Assembly (NCBI GenBank): GCA_963839535.1
Contig: CAWIVF010000006.1
Location: 434,001 to 498,000, forward strand
Direction of reading: 5' to 3'
Source of the DNA: RHKX01 sp963839535
GTDB taxonomy: Bacteria; Actinomycetota; Thermoleophilia; Solirubrobacterales; 70-9
Length of the DNA stretch: 64,000 bases
Below the pieces are notes generated by a model. It was not told the origin of the DNA. It did not search any database and saw only the letters and a list, made by a program, of their open reading frames with translations. The position numbers and the translations under genes are program-made. This document shows positions 8,375 to 20,562 of the stretch, in pieces. How positions within the stretch are numbered: position 1 is the stretch's first letter; every line of letters starts with the position of its first letter.

Positions 8375-9092
8375 CTATTGGCGCCCGCCGCCGCGGCGGG
8401 AGCGGTGGACGGCGACGAAGTCACGCAGCTGGCGGCCGCGGTGGAGGAACCCGGCAAGCGTCCTGCCCGTCGCCCGGTGCTCGAGCGGCAGGCTCACCTC
8501 GGCGACCCGGTGGCCGGCGCGGATCGCGTCGACGGTCATCCCGATCTCCATCCCGTAGCGGGGGGCGAACGGAAGCACGTCCCGGAGCACCCCGGCCCGC
8601 ATCGCGCGCTGGCCTGAGATCGGGGAGTCGGCCTCGTAGCCGGAGAGCCGCGCGATCGACCAGCGCGCGAATCCCTTCGCCAATCCGAGCCCGCCGCCGA
8701 CCTTGCGCTCGAAGCCGGCGATGGCGAGATCGCAGCCTCCCCCCTCCACCGCCTCGACCAGCGGCACGAGGTTCGCCGCGCTCGACCCGAGGTCGCCGTC
8801 GCAGAGCAGGACGGTGGCCTCGTCGGGGAGCCCTTCGAGAGCGGCCGTCGCCGCGGCGCTCACGTTGCCGCCCTTGCCGTGCGGGCGGTTGCGGCCGATG
8901 ACGGTCGCCCCGGCGGCGAGCGCGGCGTTGCGCGTCCCGTCCGAGGAGGCGTCGTCGGCGACGTAGGACTCGATGCCCGGCAGCGCGTTCGGCCAGGGCC
9001 GCCAGGGTGTCGCCGATCCGGTCGGCCTCGTTGCGCGCGGCGACGATCGCCACCCGGCGCGGGGGTCCCTCGCTGCTCGGTTCCGCCGCCAT
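8375..9092 (-). CDS. Family 2 glycosyltransferase, one frameshift
   Basis: The N-terminus VAIVAARNEADRIGDTLAAL is read from the ATG at 9092; the rest (VADDASSDGT, the nucleotide-sugar DxD-like LLCDGDLG, then a C-terminal membrane-proximal region) continues in another frame after an indel near 8995. The joined protein is about 238 residues. The layout is that of GT2 enzymes such as dolichyl-phosphate-type glucosyl/mannosyltransferases, acting at the inner membrane on an unknown acceptor. Its start lies 5 nt from an AATAGT -10 box that overlaps the -10 of the divergent biotin-carrier gene. Confidence 0.8.
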
Positions 9093-9097
9093 CGGTG

Positions 9098-9105
9098 ACT
9101 ATTCT
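9098..9105. promoter_or_regulatory. Overlapping divergent -10 boxes (GT2 / biotin carrier)
   Basis: The octamer ACTATTCT contains TATTCT on the plus strand (9100-9105, 6 nt from the GTG at 9112) and AATAGT on the minus strand (9098-9103, 5 nt from the ATG at 9092). A single near-symmetric site may thus drive two leaderless genes. Confidence 0.45.
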
Positions 9106-9111
9106 CGCGGC

Positions 9112-9324
9112 GTGACGGACATCCCCGCACACATCACCGGCACCGTCTGGAAGATCGAGGTCGCGGTCGGCGACGACGTCTCCCTCGACGACACCGTCGT
9201 CATCCTCGAGTCGATGAAGATGGAGATGCCGGTCGAGGCCGAGGACTCGGGCGTGGTCAAGGAGATCCGCTGCGAAGAGGGCCAGAGCGTGAGCGAGGGC
9301 GACGTCCTCGTCGTGCTGGAGTAG
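9112..9324 (+). CDS. Biotin/lipoyl-attachment domain protein (stand-alone biotin carrier)
   Basis: A 70-residue single-domain protein with ESMKMEMP (Lys at about residue 32), the biotinylation site of biotin carboxyl carrier domains, and the flanking glycine-rich hammerhead fold. It should be biotinylated by BirA and carry carboxybiotin for an acyl-CoA carboxylase. The GTG at 9112 is favoured by the TATTCT -10 box 6 nt upstream; the frame is open further upstream but lies in the divergent promoter. Which carboxylase uses it is unclear, because the alpha subunit at 14190-16202 has its own carrier domain. Confidence 0.85.
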   Translation: MTDIPAHITGTVWKIEVAVGDDVSLDDTVVILESMKMEMPVEAEDSGVVKEIRCEEGQSVSEGDVLVVLE

Positions 9325-9348
9325 GAAACTGCGGACCGGGAGGGCGCT

Positions 9349-10329
9349 ATGAGGATCGGTTGGCTTGCGAGTGCATTGACGATGGGATGTCTGGCCGTGG
9401 TGCCGGCGACGGCGAGTGGCTTCACGACGATCGGGCAGACCTTCGATCCGCCAAGCGATTGCGCCCCGACGACCTTCCTGCAGACGGCATCGAGCTTCGG
9501 CGCCTACACCGTGCCCTCCGCCGGGGTGATCACAGCCTGGAGCCACCAAGCCGACGAGGCCAATCCGGCGACGGCTCTGAAGTTCAAGGTCGGGCGTTCG
9601 GCCGGCGGCAATTCGTACACGATCATCGGAGAGAGCCCCCTGACCGCAATCACCCCCGGCGTGCTCAACACCTTCACGAACGTCCGGATCCCGGTTCAGC
9701 CTGGGGACGTGATCGGCGAGTACGTGGGCGGGCCCGGAAATCCCAACTGCTCGAGCGCGACTGCCGGCGGCGCCTTCGTGATCAGCTTTCCCTCCGGCAT
9801 GTTCGGCGACCGGCCCGCCGGGAGCACCGGCGACTACAACAACCAGACCGGTCACCAGATCGACCTTTCGGCCCGGCTCGAGTCGGATGCGGACGGGGAC
9901 GGCTACGGGGACGAGAGCCAGGACGATTGCTCCACCGACGCGACGACGCAGGGCGCCTGCGACACGGACCCGCCTGAGACGACGATCACCAAGCGACCCA
10001 AGAACAAGACCGGCAAGCCGAAGGCGACCTACAAGTTCGTCTCCGACGAGCCCGGTTCGATCTTCGAGTGCCGGCTCAAGGGGAAGGGACTCGATACGGC
10101 GATCAAGCAGTTCAACGCCTGCACCTCGCCGCGGAAGTACAAGAACCTCGACCCCGGCAAGTACGTCTTCAAGGTCCGGGCCACCGACATCAAGGGCAAC
10201 ACGGACCTGACCCCGGCCAAGGACAAGTTCAAGGTCGTCGGGTGGGCTAGATCTGGACCGAGCCGTCCTCGAGGATCTTCCAGTGGGGGTTGTGGGCGAC
10301 CTCCCACGGGTGGCCGTCGGGGTCGATGA
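9349..10329 (+). CDS. Secreted protein with thrombospondin-type-3 calcium motif
   Basis: A protein of up to 326 residues with an N-terminal signal peptide (MRIGWLASALTMGCLAVVPATASG). The first 170 residues look like a beta-rich extracellular domain; DADGDGYGDESQDDC (about 183-197) is a calcium-binding thrombospondin type 3 repeat, and the C-terminal PPETTITKRPKNKT...SIFECRLKGKG region is a module I recall as common in Solirubrobacterales exported proteins. The expected end is near KFKVVG; the last 25 residues overlap the convergent VOC gene and look non-native, so a lost stop near 10246 is possible. A GGGAGG Shine-Dalgarno precedes the ATG. Function unknown. Confidence 0.75.
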   Translation: MRIGWLASALTMGCLAVVPATASGFTTIGQTFDPPSDCAPTTFLQTASSFGAYTVPSAGVITAWSHQADEANPATALKFKVGRSAGGNSYTIIGESPLTAITPGVLNTFTNVRIPVQPGDVIGEYVGGPGNPNCSSATAGGAFVISFPSGMFGDRPAGSTGDYNNQTGHQIDLSARLESDADGDGYGDESQDDCSTDATTQGACDTDPPETTITKRPKNKTGKPKATYKFVSDEPGSIFECRLKGKGLDTAIKQFNACTSPRKYKNLDPGKYVFKVRATDIKGNTDLTPAKDKFKVVGWARSGPSRPRGSSSGGCGRPPTGGRRGR

Positions 10330-10666
10330 AGATCCCGGAGTAGCCGCCCCAGACCGTCTCCGCCCCCGGCCGCCCGATCGCGGCGCCGGCGGCCTCCGCC
10401 TCGGCGAGGACGGCGTCGACCTCGGCCGGTGAGCCGACGTTGTGGGCGAGGGTGATCCCGCCCCAGCCGCCGGGATCCTCGACGCAGCTGTCATTCGCGA
10501 GCTCGTCGCGATGCCAGAGCGCGACCACCGCCCCGCCGCTCTGGAAGAAGGCGACGTCCTGCGCCTCGACGTCGTTGGCGACCTCCCAGCCGAGGGCGGC
10601 GTAGAACTCGACCGCACGCTCGAGGTCGCCGACCCCCAGGGTGACCAGGCTGAGGCGCTGCTCCAA
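10247..10666 (-). CDS. VOC (glyoxalase/bleomycin-resistance) family protein
   Basis: A 139-residue protein with the two beta-alpha-beta-beta-beta modules of the vicinal oxygen chelate superfamily: VTLGVGDLERAVEFYAALGW at the start and GYSGIFIDPDGHPWEVAHNP near the end, where Glu is a typical metal ligand. Members include glyoxalases, dioxygenases and resistance proteins; this one cannot be assigned. It follows the cupin gene on the same strand (stop/start adjacent at 10666/10667). Confidence 0.85.
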   Translation of the reverse strand: MEQRLSLVTLGVGDLERAVEFYAALGWEVANDVEAQDVAFFQSGGAVVALWHRDELANDSCVEDPGGWGGITLAHNVGSPAEVDAVLAEAEAAGAAIGRPGAETVWGGYSGIFIDPDGHPWEVAHNPHWKILEDGSVQI

Positions 10667-11075
10667 CTAGCTGTCGCCCCACCAACCCGGAAGCATCTCC
10701 GAGTCGGACGCGGCGTTCTCGTCGGGACTGCGCGGGGCGCCGAAGGCGATCAGCTCCAGCCCGTCGGGGCCCGCCTCGAAGTTGCGCGCCACCTCCGCCT
10801 GCACCCGCAGGGCGTCGAGCCTGCCGAGCTCGATCTCCTCATCGCCGACCTTGGCGACGCCGCTGCCGCCGACGATCACGTAGATCTCCTCCTGGGTCCT
10901 GTGGCGATGACCCCAGGGCTGGCGCTTGTCCCGGCTCGATCCGCTGGTAGCTGATCCCGGTGCGCTGGAGCTCGAGCGGCTCGCTGGCGAAGTGCGCCTG
11001 CAGGCCCTCGATCCCGTTGGCCCCGGCGATGTCGGGGACGTCCTCGGTCAGGTGGACCTTGGTGAAGGGCGCCAT
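10667..11075 (-). CDS. Cupin-domain protein, one frameshift
   Basis: The first part (MAPFTKVHLTEDVPDIAG...) is read from the ATG at 11075 and the second (HRHRTQEEIYVIVGGSGVAKVG) in another frame; an indel near 10925 joins them into about 135 residues. GHRHRTQEEIYVI is the metal-binding cupin motif 1 (H-x-H-x3-4-E). The gene starts 2 bases after the aldehyde dehydrogenase stop and runs into the VOC gene, so the three likely form one transcript. Substrate unknown. Confidence 0.75.
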
Positions 11076-11077
11076 CG

Positions 11078-12636
11078 CTAGTCGCGCTTGCCGCGGCCCC
11101 AGAGGAACTTGAAGACGCGGCCGAGGAACTTCGTCTGCCGTCGCCGACGTGTACGGGCAGCATGTGGATGTCCTTGTTCATCGGCGCGAACTTCGTCACG
11201 AGCAGGGTCTGCTGCTTCGTGTACTTGCGGATGCCGCCGGCGCCGTGGCGCGAGCCGACGCCGGAGTCCTTCCAGCCGCCCATCGGCAGCTCGAGGGCCA
11301 CGTAGTTGAGCTGCGCGTCGTTGACGCAGACGACGCCGGACTCGAGCCGGCGGGCGATCTCCTCGCCGCGCTCGGTGTCCTTCGTCCAGACGGAGGCCTG
11401 CAGCCCGTAGGGCGAGTCGTTGGCGAGCTCGATCGCCTGATCGACGCTGTCCACCTTCATGATCGGCAGGGTCGGCCCGAAGGTCTCCTCGGTCATGCAC
11501 TCCATCGAGTGGTCGACGTCGAGCAGCAGCGTCGGCTCGAAGAAGTCACCGGGGCCCTGGCCGCGCTTGCCGCCGACGACCGCGCGGGCGCCCGCCTCGA
11601 CCGCGTCGTTGACCTGCTGCTCGACCAGATCGGTCTGGCTCGCCGAGGTCATCGCGCCGACGTCGGTTACGGCGGGAGCGCCGGGGACTCCCTGGCGCAG
11701 GGCGCGCATCTTCTCGGTGACCCGGCCGACGAAGTCCTCGTAGACCGGCGCCTCGACGTAGACCCGCTCGACCGAGATGCACGTCTGGCCGGCGTTCTGC
11801 ATCGAGTAGTGGACCGCCGCGTTGGCGGCCCGCTCGAGGTTGGCGTCGCGCAGGACGAGCATCGGATCCTTGCCGCCGAGCTCCATCGCGGTGCCGGTGA
11901 GCGTCTCGGCCGCCCGGGCCATCACCTTCTTGCCGACCTCCGTGGAGCCGGTGAACATGATGAAGTCGACCGCGTCGATCAGGGCGTTGCCGATCTTCGA
12001 TCCCTCGCCGACGGCGACCTGGAAGACGTCCTCGGGAACGCCGCACTCACGCAGGCCCTCGGCCATCAGCATCGAGGTCATCGGCGTGAGCGTCGCCGGC
12101 TTGAGGACGACCGAGTTGCCGGCGGCGAGCGCCGGGATGCAGTCGCCGAACGAGTTCGTCAGCGGGTAGTTCCACGGGCCGATCACCCCGACCACGCCGA
12201 CCGGCGCGTAGCGGACGACGAGCTTGCGGCCGAGCACGAACGGCGAGGCGGAGCGGACCTTCTCGTCCTCGAGGAACTCGGGGGCGTTCTTGGCCCAGAA
12301 GCCGAAGGCGGACGCTGCGTAGGAGACCTCCGCGAGCTGGGCGTCCTCGTAGGTCTTGCCGTTCTCGGCGACGATCGTGGCGATGATCCGCTCGGAGTTG
12401 TCGAGCGTCCACTTCTGCATGCGCCGCAGGACCCGGCCGCGCCCGGCGAAGCCGAGGGCCTCCCATGCGGGCTGAGCGGCGCGGGCGCGGGCGACGGCCT
12501 CGGTGACCTCCTCCGGGCTGAGCGCCGGCACGCTGCCGATCAGCTCGCCGGTGGCCGGGTTGTGGACCTCGACGGTCTTCCCCTCGGGCTTGCCGTTCGT
12601 CTGTACCGCCGTCTCGGGCATTGCGGTGGGCTCCAC
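11078..12636 (-). CDS. NAD(P)+-dependent aldehyde dehydrogenase, C-terminal frameshift
   Basis: The protein has GPWNYPLTN (substrate/cofactor loop), FTGSTEVG (nucleotide binding), ELGGKDPML (general-base Glu) and QNAGQTCISVERVYV with the catalytic Cys, in the expected order for the aldehyde dehydrogenase superfamily; the succinate-semialdehyde branch is the nearest by feel. The main frame overruns the family end; a one-base shift near 11142 restores a tail ending TKFLGRVFKFLWGRGKRD at TAG 11078-11080, giving about 518 residues. It leads a cluster with the cupin and VOC genes, possibly a small detoxification unit. Confidence 0.88.
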
Positions 12637-12756
12637 TGGTCTCTCCTCGATCGCTGCTCGCCGGATGCTTGTGCAACGGGGACGTTACCGCGCCGCGGCC
12701 GTCCGCCCGGGCCGCCTGGCTGCCTGGCCAGTCCGCCTCCCATACCCTCCCGCCGG

Positions 12757-13575
12757 ATGGCCGCGATGGAGCCCCAGGAGCTGGCCGGAGGAGCGCTCCG
12801 GCTCGACTTCCCCGCCGAGGCGGTCGCCAGGCTGACCCTGAACCGCCCGGACAAGCGCAATCCGCTCAGCCATGCGGTTCTCGACGCGATCGCCGAGACC
12901 CTGCCGCGGCTCGATCACGGCATCGACGTGCGCTGCGTCGTGATCACCGGCGAGGGCAGGGCGTTCTCGGCCGGCTACGACATCGGCGGGATCCCGGACG
13001 AGAGCTTCGAGCAGGACGCCGAGGCCCTGGTCGCCCATCCGTTCAACGCCGCGATGGAGGCGGTCTCGGCCCACCCCTACCCCGTCGTCGCGGCGATCAA
13101 CGGGCACTGCCTCGGCGGCGGACTGGAGCTGGCCGTCCGCTGCGACCTGCGGATCTGCGCCGCGGAGGCGAAGCTGGGGATGCCCCCGGCGAAGCTCGGC
13201 CTGATCTACGGGCACACCGGCCTCGAGCGGTTCATCGACACCGTCGGCATCCCGCGGACGAAGGAGCTCTTCCTCACCGGCCGCACGTTCGGCGGCGAGC
13301 GGGCGGAGGAGATCGGCCTCGTCCACGAGACCTGCCCCGCTGCCGAGGTCGAGGCGCGGTCGCTCGAGCTGGCGGAGACGATCGCCTCGAACGCGCCGAT
13401 CTCGATGACCGGCAACAAGCACTCGATCGAGATGCTCGCGCGCTTCCCGCGGCTGAGCCCGAAGCAGGCCGAGGAGCTCGTCGAGCTGCGGCGCTCGTGC
13501 TTCGCCTCCGAGGACTTCCGCGAGGGCGTCCGGGCGTTCGGCGAGAAGCGGCAGCCGAGGTGGCAGGGGCGGTGA
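12757..13575 (+). CDS. Enoyl-CoA hydratase/isomerase (crotonase) family
   Basis: A 272-residue crotonase. RAFSAGYDI (about residues 66-74) and INGHCLGGGLELAVRCDLRI (about 107-126) form the CoA-thioester oxyanion hole and the family signature; AKLGMPPAKLGLIYG follows. It should hydrate or isomerise an enoyl-CoA in fatty-acid or branched-chain catabolism. The ATG at 12757 lies 8 nt after TACCCT (12743-12748), matching the leaderless pattern; the long open frame upstream is antisense of the aldehyde dehydrogenase. Its TGA overlaps the GTG of the next gene. Confidence 0.9.
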   Translation: MAAMEPQELAGGALRLDFPAEAVARLTLNRPDKRNPLSHAVLDAIAETLPRLDHGIDVRCVVITGEGRAFSAGYDIGGIPDESFEQDAEALVAHPFNAAMEAVSAHPYPVVAAINGHCLGGGLELAVRCDLRICAAEAKLGMPPAKLGLIYGHTGLERFIDTVGIPRTKELFLTGRTFGGERAEEIGLVHETCPAAEVEARSLELAETIASNAPISMTGNKHSIEMLARFPRLSPKQAEELVELRRSCFASEDFREGVRAFGEKRQPRWQGR

Positions 13576-14189
13576 GCCGGCGGGCGGTGAGCCCGGCCCA
13601 TGCCGAGCTGGCCGCCGCCGACCCCGCGATGGCCGCGCTGATCGAGCGGATCGACCCGGCGATCATCGAGAGCCGGCTGCGCGAGCGGACGACCGACCGG
13701 TTCGAGGCGCTGGCGCGGATCGTCACCGGCCAGCAGGTCTCGACCGCCGCGGCGCGGACGATCTGGGGGCGCGTCGTCGAGAGCTTCGGCGGGGTGCCGA
13801 CGCCGGAGCAGCTGACGGCCGAGGGCGCCGAGGAGGTGCTGCGCGCCGCCGGGCTGAGCGGCCGCAAGGCCTCGTACATGATCGGGATCGCGGCGGCGAT
13901 CGAAGCCGGGGAGCTGCGGCCCCACGAGCTCGACGAGGCCTCCGACGAGGAGGTGATCGAGATCCTCGTCGCCCTCCGCGGCCTCGGCCGCTGGAGCGCC
14001 GAGATGTTCCTGATCTTCGACCTCGGCCGGCCGGACGTCTTCAGCGGCGGCGACCTCGGCCTCCGGCAGGGAATCCGGATCGCCTACGGCCTCGAGGAGC
14101 CGCCGACCCCCGCCGAGGCGATCGAGATCGCCGAGCGCTGGAGCCCGAACCGAAGCCTGGCGACGCCTCTATCTTGTGGGCGGCGGCCG

Positions 14190-14200
<11 letters not shown>
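13572..14200 (+). CDS. DNA-3-methyladenine glycosylase II-like (HhH-GPD), two C-terminal frameshifts
   Basis: Begins at GTG 13572, overlapping the crotonase stop (GTGA). It shows the helix-hairpin-helix region LVALRGLGRWSAEMFLIF followed by catalytic Asp in RPDVFSGGDLGLRQ, the HhH-GPD arrangement of AlkA-type base-excision glycosylases that remove alkylated purines. The tail is broken: doubled C near 14167 and doubled T near 14174 are the simplest insertions; removing them yields RSLATLYLWAAAATR and TGA at 14198-14200, about 208 residues. The end overlaps the convergent carboxylase gene by 11 bases. Confidence 0.82.
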
Positions 14201-16202
<2,002 letters not shown>

Positions 16203-16211
16203 CGGTCCGCG

Positions 16212-17806
<1,595 letters not shown>

Positions 17807-17807
<1 letters not shown>

Positions 17808-17837
17808 AGTAGGAAGTAGAACTTACTACTTTCTACT
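17807..17837. promoter_or_regulatory. 31-bp AT-rich inverted repeat at the carboxylase start (probable operator)
   Basis: AAGTAGGAAGTAG (17807-17819) and CTACTTTCTACTG (17825/6-17838) form a dyad with two mismatches over 13 bp and a 6-bp centre. Each arm is itself a direct repeat of AAGTAG. It is strikingly AT-rich against this genome and abuts the TTG start codon of the carboxylase beta gene, where the -10 box and transcription start of a leaderless mRNA should fall. A bound regulator would block transcription; the regulator is not identified. Confidence 0.6.
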
Positions 17838-17913
17838 GTCGCCACGGCCCGTCATGAGCGTGCGCGCAACGTCGCCACCGGCGAGCCGTCCGGTGCCGCG
17901 CTACGGTCGCGGC

Positions 17914-18873
17914 GTGAGCGAGCCCACGGCCCAGCCTCCCACGCGGTCGCCGCACTCGGGATGGTCGCTCGCCCTGCGCGTGCTGGCCGCCCTCGCCGTC
18001 GTCGGGGTGGCGCTCCTCGTCGACCGGGTGATCTTCGACGACGGCCCCGGGCACGAGCGCTTCGGCGCGAAGGTGCGGACCCTGACCCTCGAGAGCAACG
18101 CCCTCGACCGGGACGTGCCGCTGAAGGTGGTCGTGCCGCCGCGGGCGCCCCCCAAGGACCGCAGCCTCGTCGTCTTCCTCCACGAGCGCGGCGAGGACGA
18201 GCGCAGCTACCTGATCGACCCGATGTTCGAGGCGCTCGCGGAGCTGCGCGGGCGCGCGCCCGTGATGGCGTTCCCGTTCGGCGGCGATTCCTCCTACTGG
18301 CACAACCGCGACAGCGGCCAGTGGGCGACCTACGTCCTCGACGAGGTGATCCCGCGGATGGTCGACCGCTTCGACGTCGATCCCGAGCGCATCGCGATCG
18401 GCGGCATCTCGATGGGCGGCTACGGCGCCTACAACATCGCGCGCCTCGACCGCGGGAGCTTCTGCGCCGTCGGCGGGCACTCCCCCGCCCTCTGGGAGTC
18501 GGCGGGCGAGACCGCCGACGGGGCCTTCGACGACGCCGACGACTTCGCCGCCAACGACGTGATCGCGATCGCCGCCGAGGACCCGAGCCCCTACGAGGGC
18601 GCGCGCCTCTGGCTCGACGCCGGCGAGAGCGACCCGTTCCTGCCGGCCGACGACGCCCTCGAGGAGAACCTGCGGATCAACGGCACCCCGCCGATCGTCA
18701 GCCGCTCGCCCGGCGAGCACGACTCCGATTACTGGGACGGGAACTGGGACGAGTACCTGGGCTTCTACTCGCGCTCGCTCCGCGCCTGCGAGGAGCCACA
18801 GGAGGCGAAGGAGAGTGGGGTCAGCGGCAGTCGCGACCCGAGCACTCGCGAAGCTCGCGAAGGCGGCGATTGA
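17914..18873 (+). CDS. Secreted/membrane-anchored alpha/beta-hydrolase esterase
   Basis: From the GTG at 17914 the protein has an N-terminal membrane anchor (LALRVLAALAVVGVALLVDRV) and an extracytoplasmic domain with GGISMGGYGAYNIA, the nucleophile elbow G-x-S-x-G of alpha/beta hydrolases, and late Asp (ESDPF) and His (GEHDSDYW) candidates for the triad. It looks like an S-formylglutathione hydrolase/esterase D-type enzyme. I prefer 17914 over ATG 17854 or 17743 because a TACGGT -10 (17902-17907) lies 6 nt upstream and because earlier starts run through the operator of the divergent carboxylase operon. The 3' end overlaps the sulfatase gene by 53 bases. Confidence 0.8.
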   Translation: MSEPTAQPPTRSPHSGWSLALRVLAALAVVGVALLVDRVIFDDGPGHERFGAKVRTLTLESNALDRDVPLKVVVPPRAPPKDRSLVVFLHERGEDERSYLIDPMFEALAELRGRAPVMAFPFGGDSSYWHNRDSGQWATYVLDEVIPRMVDRFDVDPERIAIGGISMGGYGAYNIARLDRGSFCAVGGHSPALWESAGETADGAFDDADDFAANDVIAIAAEDPSPYEGARLWLDAGESDPFLPADDALEENLRINGTPPIVSRSPGEHDSDYWDGNWDEYLGFYSRSLRACEEPQEAKESGVSGSRDPSTREAREGGD

Positions 18874-20395
18874 GACGGCGGATCTCCGCCTTCACCTTCG
18901 GCTCGTCGTAGCCCGGCGTGGCCGGTGAGGTGAGGTTGCGGAGCTGGTAGGGATCCGCCCTCCCGGTCAGCTTGCCGTCGAGGTCGTAGAGCTCCATCCC
19001 GGCGTTGCGGTCGCATGTACCGCCGCTGAGCTGCTCCGCATGGAGCGTGTAGCTGAGGTGCGGGGTGCGGAGGCCCGCGTAGAGGCAGTCGCTGCCGCCC
19101 TTCCCGCCCTCGATCAGGATCTCCCGCTCGGCCGGGAAGTCGCCCTGACGACCGCGCAGGAGCGGCACCAGCGAGAGCCCGTCGATCTTGCGGCAGTTCC
19201 CGGGGCGCGCGCACGGCTTGGCGTTGCCGAGGTCGAGGATCGTCGGCGCGAGGTCGATGTTGGCGGTCAGCTCGGGCACCCGGGAGACCTGCCTGCCGCC
19301 GATCGCCCCGCGCCCGGCGAGGATCGCCAGCGGCTGCTTGACCGCCTCCTCGTACGGCACGTTCTTGCCGCCGATCCGGTGCTCTCCCTGGAGGATCCCG
19401 TTGTCGGAGGTGAAGACGAAGACGGTGTTCCTCAGCTCGCCCGTCCGCTCGACGGCGCGATGGATCTTGGCGATGCTCCGATCGACCGCCTGCAGCGAGG
19501 CGAGCCGGCATCCGTAGGCGAGGTCCAGCTTCTTCTTCCGCTCCGGCTTCAGCGGCCGGCCGACGACGACGCCCGGCTTGTCGGAGACGTCCTTCTCGTC
19601 GTAGGCCGGGGTCCGCGGCACCTTCGCGTCCTTGAACTTGTCGCGATCGCGCCGTGCCGGGACGACCACGTTGGTGCAGCGGCCGCCCTTGCCGAGCCCG
19701 TGGTGCGGCGCGAGGTTGTTGAAGGTCATGAACAGCGGCCGGCGGCGCTCGGCCTCCTCGGCGATCAGGTTCGTCGCGACCCTGGTGACGACCGAGGTGT
19801 AGTAGTCGCGCGGCTTGTTGCCGAAGCTGCGCTTCTCGCCGTTGTCGGCCATCTTGAAGTTGTAGTAGCGGGGCTCGAACGTGGCGTGCCATTCGTCGAT
19901 CCCCGGCGCGGCGACGTAGGGGTCGTCGACGGTCTGGACGTAGCCCTGCAGGTACTTGCCGACCCAGGCGGTGCGATAGCCCGCGTTGTGCATCCAGACC
20001 GGCAGCGTGTTGAACTTCCCCTCGAGGCGGCGATAGCCGCCGGGGTTCGAGAAGACCCCGGTGTTGTGGGGGTAGTCGCCGGTCAGGAAGCTCGCGCGGG
20101 AGGGGCAGCAGAGCGGCGTGGAGACGACGAAGTCGGTGAAGAGCGAGCCGGGGCGCGCGATCAGGCGGTGCGTCTTGGGCATCACCCGCTCCGAGAAGTC
20201 GTAGAGGTTCTGATCGTCGGTGTAGATGAAGATGACGTTCGGCTTCTTCGCGGCGGCCTTGGCCGAAACGCGCTCGGGGCGCGGGTCCTGCTGCTTCTTC
20301 GCGGCCTCGGGATCGTCGGCGGCTCCGCAGGCGACGTAGGCGAGCGCGCAGAACGCCGCGACGACGAGGGCGATGGCTGGTCGAGGAAGGCTCAT
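18821..20395 (-). CDS. Sulfatase-family lipoprotein
   Basis: A 524-residue alkaline-phosphatase-superfamily hydrolase. The N-terminus is a lipoprotein signal (hydrophobic run ending YVACG). NVIFIYTDDQN carries metal ligands and LCCPSRASFLTG contains the C-x-P-S-R formylglycine motif, with DNGILQGEHR as the second metal site. It should hydrolyse sulfate esters outside the membrane, provided a formylglycine-generating enzyme exists elsewhere; none is in the window. A TAGGGT -10 lies 9 nt upstream (20405-20410). Confidence 0.9.
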   Translation of the reverse strand: MSLPRPAIALVVAAFCALAYVACGAADDPEAAKKQQDPRPERVSAKAAAKKPNVIFIYTDDQNLYDFSERVMPKTHRLIARPGSLFTDFVVSTPLCCPSRASFLTGDYPHNTGVFSNPGGYRRLEGKFNTLPVWMHNAGYRTAWVGKYLQGYVQTVDDPYVAAPGIDEWHATFEPRYYNFKMADNGEKRSFGNKPRDYYTSVVTRVATNLIAEEAERRRPLFMTFNNLAPHHGLGKGGRCTNVVVPARRDRDKFKDAKVPRTPAYDEKDVSDKPGVVVGRPLKPERKKKLDLAYGCRLASLQAVDRSIAKIHRAVERTGELRNTVFVFTSDNGILQGEHRIGGKNVPYEEAVKQPLAILAGRGAIGGRQVSRVPELTANIDLAPTILDLGNAKPCARPGNCRKIDGLSLVPLLRGRQGDFPAEREILIEGGKGGSDCLYAGLRTPHLSYTLHAEQLSGGTCDRNAGMELYDLDGKLTGRADPYQLRNLTSPATPGYDEPKVKAEIRRLNRRLRELRECSGRDCR

Positions 20396-20404
20396 CGGCG
20401 CATG

Positions 20405-20489
20405 ACCCTACCCGCCCACCGTCGCCGGTCCGCCGGTCGGGCGCCCCGATGCGGGCGGCCCCGGAGCCGTCCGCGGCCGTACCTAGCAT
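20405..20489. promoter_or_regulatory. Divergent promoter region: sulfatase (-) and biotin operon (+)
   Basis: Minus-strand TAGGGT (20405-20410) is 9 nt from the sulfatase ATG. Plus-strand TAGCAT (20484-20489) is 7 nt from ATG 20497, which opens a 21-codon leader ORF rather than bioB itself. I could not recognise a BirA, BioR or BioQ operator between them. Confidence 0.45.
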
Positions 20490-20496
20490 CGCCCCC

Positions 20497-20562
20497 ATGG
20501 AGCAGTTCCGGCGGCGTCGTGCGCCCCGCCGCAACGGATTGGAGCCGCCTTGCCACCACTGA
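20497..20562 (+). CDS. Putative 21-aa leader peptide overlapping the bioB start
   Basis: ATG 20497 opens MEQFRRRRAPRRNGLEPPCHH and stops with TGA at 20560-20562, ten bases inside bioB (TTG start at 20550), in a different frame. Its ATG is 7 nt from the TAGCAT -10 box, exactly where leaderless starts sit for other genes here. Ribosomes ending at 20562 would be delivered to the bioB start, which has a GGAG site inside the leader ORF. Arg-rich composition may simply reflect GC content. Existence as a translated peptide is inference. Confidence 0.45.
   Translation: MEQFRRRRAPRRNGLEPPCHH

Noticed and set aside
9007..9111. N-terminal extension of the biotin carrier upstream of 9112
   Set aside because: It lies in the divergent promoter and the GT2 gene antisense; the biotinyl domain and the -10 box place the start at 9112.
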